Source: Tigriopus japonicus | Taxonomy: Eukaryota; Arthropoda; Copepoda; Harpacticoida; Harpacticidae | Assembly: GCA_010645155.1 (NCBI GenBank) | Contig: CM021317.1 | Location: 12,862,545 to 12,926,544, forward strand | Direction: 5' to 3' | Length of the DNA stretch: 64,000 nt | Shown here: piece after piece, positions 61,201-64,000 of the stretch | Numbering within the stretch: the first letter of the stretch is position 1 | How the letters are laid out: every line of letters begins with the position of its first letter | Made by a program: the position numbers and the translations under genes | Notes under the pieces: generated by a model | What the model saw: the letters and a program-made list of their open reading frames with translations, nothing else | Database searches by the model: none | What the model was told of the DNA's origin: nothing

Positions 61201-64000
61201 AACAACGAGAACAAGCGGACTTAAACAACGATCTGAACGAGTCTGTTGGTGGCCATGTGTTTCAATTCAGGACCGAAAATCAAGACAGCCGGCAACATCA
61301 TTCCTCGGTGAGTTGAATTTCCATCAATATCAATCAATTTGATCACAGAGGATTCCTCCTCATTGGGGGCACCTTCAACTGGTTGGGGGGCCCCTAGGGT
61401 AAAAACATCTCTTTCCGCACTAACGGACATCATCCAAAGCTCAAAAGGCACTCTCAGTCACTGACTCGCTTGGACTGGAAGTTGTTTATGAAGGCTTTTG
61501 ATGACTGAGCTTGATGATCACAACCAGTCAGCGACACCAAGTCAGCAAGCCTTTGAATTGTTTATCATGGTTGAACCCAAGCGAGGTGTAGCGCATCGAT
61601 TGTGACACGGCCGAATGGGCCTCATTTTCAATCATTGATCACCCTCCCAATTTGGATGGCAATGTGCCGTTTGGTTGTCGTTGTCGCCATTGAGTGAGCC
61701 AGTACTGTGTATCATACCCAAGGTGCCAGACCAAGAGTAAAAGTTGCCTTATCATGGCCCGATATGAGTCTTCAATACACTTCTTTTAAGCGGGTCCCAC
61801 TGGATAAGCACAGAGAAACTGAATTCCAGGCTGATGCTGTGGAGGCTCGTCGGCGACTCGGAAGTCTATGAAATTCCTAGCGAACGCAATGTCAATGCCG
61901 AGAAAGAACTGAACCAACGAGGGAACGACATATCACAGTGGTTAGAAAGAAGAGAAAAAACGGCAGCGCAGAAAATTAATGGCCTCCGCTCGATCTCGGC
62001 TCACATGTTGGCTGGCCATTGTGCCCAACTGTGATTAGAAGCCACCAACCAGCCAGACTTCTTTTTACCCGCTTCCTTCTCCTAATTCACAATCGAATTC
62101 ATTTCATCCCAGCTTACGGCTCGGGATGAATTCCTACTGCTCAAAATGCCATTACTTTCTAAGTGCATTCACTTGTCAGGACAGCGATTTCCAAACCTAA
62201 TTTGCCATTGCTTGTCCACTATTCCACTATTCAATCGGGCCCAACGAGCACTTTCGTTTCTCAGTCTCCCCTTTCCACATACCAATACGAGATCAAGGAA
62301 AAATATGCTAGTAAGCGAACGGTGGTAGCTGATTGCCGATATAGAGATGGATGCCTTTGTTGATGAAGATTTAACTCTTCATATCCACTACATACATCGT
62401 GAGTAAGCAGACGGCATTTTTCCTTCGAATCTGCTCGAGCACACAAAAGCGGAGGCCAACCAATGACTTTGGTAACATCTTCATCATCTCAGTCCTTCTT
62501 GAATGAGTATGATTTTCCAGATTAGAGTCCAACTTCAATAGCAAATACCAACTGGGAGCAGCTCAAATAGTTGTGAAGAAACAGAAAAGCCGTGAGGCAA
62601 ACGCGAAGAGCAGAAATCATTAGGCTCTTGAAGCGTCGGGAGGGGGCTTTTGATAAACGACGAATCGGCAAACTTCCCTGTTGGAGTATAGTACTGTTCG
62701 GTGTGGAATGATCTCCCAATTCTCGTACCTGGGCACTTCTCACAATAACGAACTCTTGATGAGGAATGATAAGAGACTTTTTCCCCACACACTCACTCGC
62801 TGTCTGTCCATCCATCCACGTATTCACATTGCTGAGAAGAGCATCGAGCTCGTCAATGCGCTCACATTTCTGATCTAGGATTCGAATGACGATGTCATTT
62901 GATCCAGATTTTAAAAGTTTACCCGAGCGAGGCATGATTTGGAAGCTCGACCCCAGAACCTCCACGGATGGGCATTGATTTCTCAGGAAGATTTGACCAA
63001 AAAATGCGAACAGATGAAGAACCGGAGGAAAAGAGAGAAAGAAAGAGCCACACGGTCAGGCCGACACATAGGTACATAGTTTCATGCGCTCTAATTCTTA
63101 TCTGGCCCATATCTCAGGAGCAAATGAATGCTGTCAGTCCAGATCGCAGAGCGATCGACTTGAGTAGGAGCATCAGTTGTATTGGAGCGCAAATCGTGGA
63201 ATAGGGCTGGCTGACTGGTAGTCCCAATTGTAGGTGTACCATTGGAGATGTTAAAAAAGAAACCAGAGAGATGGGTGGTTGGAGGGGAGGCAGCGAGTAA
63301 GCAAGCAAGCAAGAAAGATGAGAGGGCGGAACGCGAGACCTTTGGTTCGCATCATGCATAGAAATGACTTTGGATGATAGCGGGTCAGAAGAACAAAATA
63401 CCTTTATGACGACTCACTTAACGAGGACTTTTTCTCTTTCTTCCCCCGCAGGTTTTGTGTGAGGTTGAGCAATACAACAGGAATGCACCTTCGAAGCAAA
63501 ACATCCTCTGCTTTGGGAAGTCTGCCAAGGAAGTGATGCTGGCACATCCAGACTTTGTGCCCAACCAGATCAAAAACTTCACCGACAAGATCCGTAACTT
63601 GGATTCCTTCGACATCCTTGGCAATCAGGGTGAATTCGTGGAGCCTATGTTTAAATTTGTTCTCCCGAGTGAGAAGCGATACGTTTTGGTGATTGACATG
63701 TCCCAAGCTATGGCCCGAGCATCAAATCAGAGGTGGGAGGAGATCAGAAACGGCCTATTCCGCTTCTTTTCACATGTTCCTGAAGGATCCGAAGTGGCCA
63801 TAGTGACGTTTGGGGCCAAGGCCAAGATCAATATCGATCCAACGGTCGTCAGTGAATCGAATCGGGAGGGACTCTTTGGCAAGATCCCTTTTAGACTCTT
63901 CGAAGATCAACAAGGGTGCATTGAATGTGGATTGCAAGAGGCTCGGAAATTGATGACTTTACCCAATAGTGATGGTGTTTTGTCGAGCCCTTCGATTGTA
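46208..64000 (+). CDS. CLCA: CLCA-family protein (chloride channel accessory), 5' part
   Basis: Four exons join in frame: 46208-46372, 58389-58689, 61027-61307 and 63452 to the window end, giving 432 visible residues; the gene continues beyond 64000. Residues 1-21 are a signal peptide (MKDLQALVLCVLVILANISC). Residues 56-155 contain the family strand FKDVTVILPRAW and a LQFGECGVSGQGVKIPYH block. Residues 160-171, FLEWVRNRYGVF, occupy the place of the HExxH metallohydrolase motif (HEWAHLRWGVF in vertebrates); both zinc-ligand histidines are replaced (L161, R165). The vWA domain starts near 326 with YVLVIDMSQAMA, where the MIDAS DxSxS reads D331-S333-A335. Known role of the family: secreted, self-cleaving regulators of calcium-activated chloride channels. 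The altered residues suggest a protein that neither cleaves itself nor binds metal normally; that is inference. The CLCA assignment comes from order and motifs. Confidence 0.85.
46761..46786 (+). repeat. (CT)n microsatellite
   Basis: About ten to thirteen CT units inside the first CLCA intron. Confidence 0.9.
53915..53933 (+). repeat. (TG)n microsatellite
   Basis: About nine TG units inside the first CLCA intron. Confidence 0.9.
59639..59667 (+). repeat. (TTC)n microsatellite
   Basis: About nine TTC units. Confidence 0.9.
59907..59945 (+). repeat. (GGA)n(GAA)n(GA)n compound microsatellite
   Basis: Purine-only tract on the plus strand. Confidence 0.9.
60677..60700 (+). repeat. (GGTT)n microsatellite
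   Basis: Five to six GGTT units; same motif as 41532-41550. Confidence 0.9.
61308..63451 (+). other. Third intron of the CLCA-like gene
   Basis: 2.1 kb, phase 0, ending in a strong polypyrimidine tract and CCCCCGCAG. No recognisable element. The minus-strand frame 62522-62965 shows no domain. Confidence 0.75.

Noticed and set aside
1..64000. CRISPR array, bacterial operon or viral integration
   Set aside because: No regularly spaced repeats, no prokaryotic gene organisation and no viral structural or replication gene were seen on either strand.

Overview
This is a eukaryotic nuclear window, almost certainly from an arthropod. The genes have GT-AG introns, many only about 55-75 bp long, alongside introns of 5 and 12 kb. 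The families present (a Diego/Diversin planar-polarity scaffold, a pickpocket-like DEG/ENaC channel, an SLC34 phosphate transporter and a CLCA-family protein), an Inr-DPE type core promoter, and mariner, hAT and LINE remnants all fit. A crustacean such as a copepod is plausible, but that is inference; the sequence alone does not settle it. I saw no prokaryotic or organellar gene and no CRISPR array.

Layout. (1) 1-8951, + strand: the 3' part of an ANKRD6/Diego/Diversin homologue in six exons; its 5' end lies outside the window. Its first visible intron (311-5781) carries a 541-bp hAT-type MITE, and its second carries a LINE 3' end. (2) 9438-11524, + strand: a complete SLC34 (type II) Na+/phosphate cotransporter, eight exons, 545 aa, starting 486 bp after the previous stop. 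(3) 11604-14356 (perhaps to 14451 or beyond), - strand: a DEG/ENaC channel, seven visible exons, about 565 aa, convergent with the transporter and with probable 3'-UTR overlap. (4) 14872-23034: a transposon island holding a decayed mariner, a tRNA-like SINE head next to a broken LINE reverse transcriptase, a fold-back element, a long hairpin, three hAT-type non-autonomous elements (one only 31 bp long) and a LINE 3' end. (5) About 23.0-46.0 kb: no gene I can support, only microsatellites, weak inverted repeats and one promoter-like site near 35.06 kb. (6) 46208-64000, + strand: the 5' part of a CLCA-family gene (432 aa visible) with a 12-kb first intron; it runs off the window inside the vWA domain.

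The four genes have no shared pathway that I can infer beyond three of them concerning ion or solute transport or its regulation. The most notable protein observation is that the CLCA homologue has lost both zinc-ligand histidines of the family's HExxH site and key MIDAS residues of its vWA domain. The most notable DNA observation is a family of hAT-like elements with target-site duplications, including a 31-bp element made only of its two inverted repeats. I found no clearly new multi-gene system.
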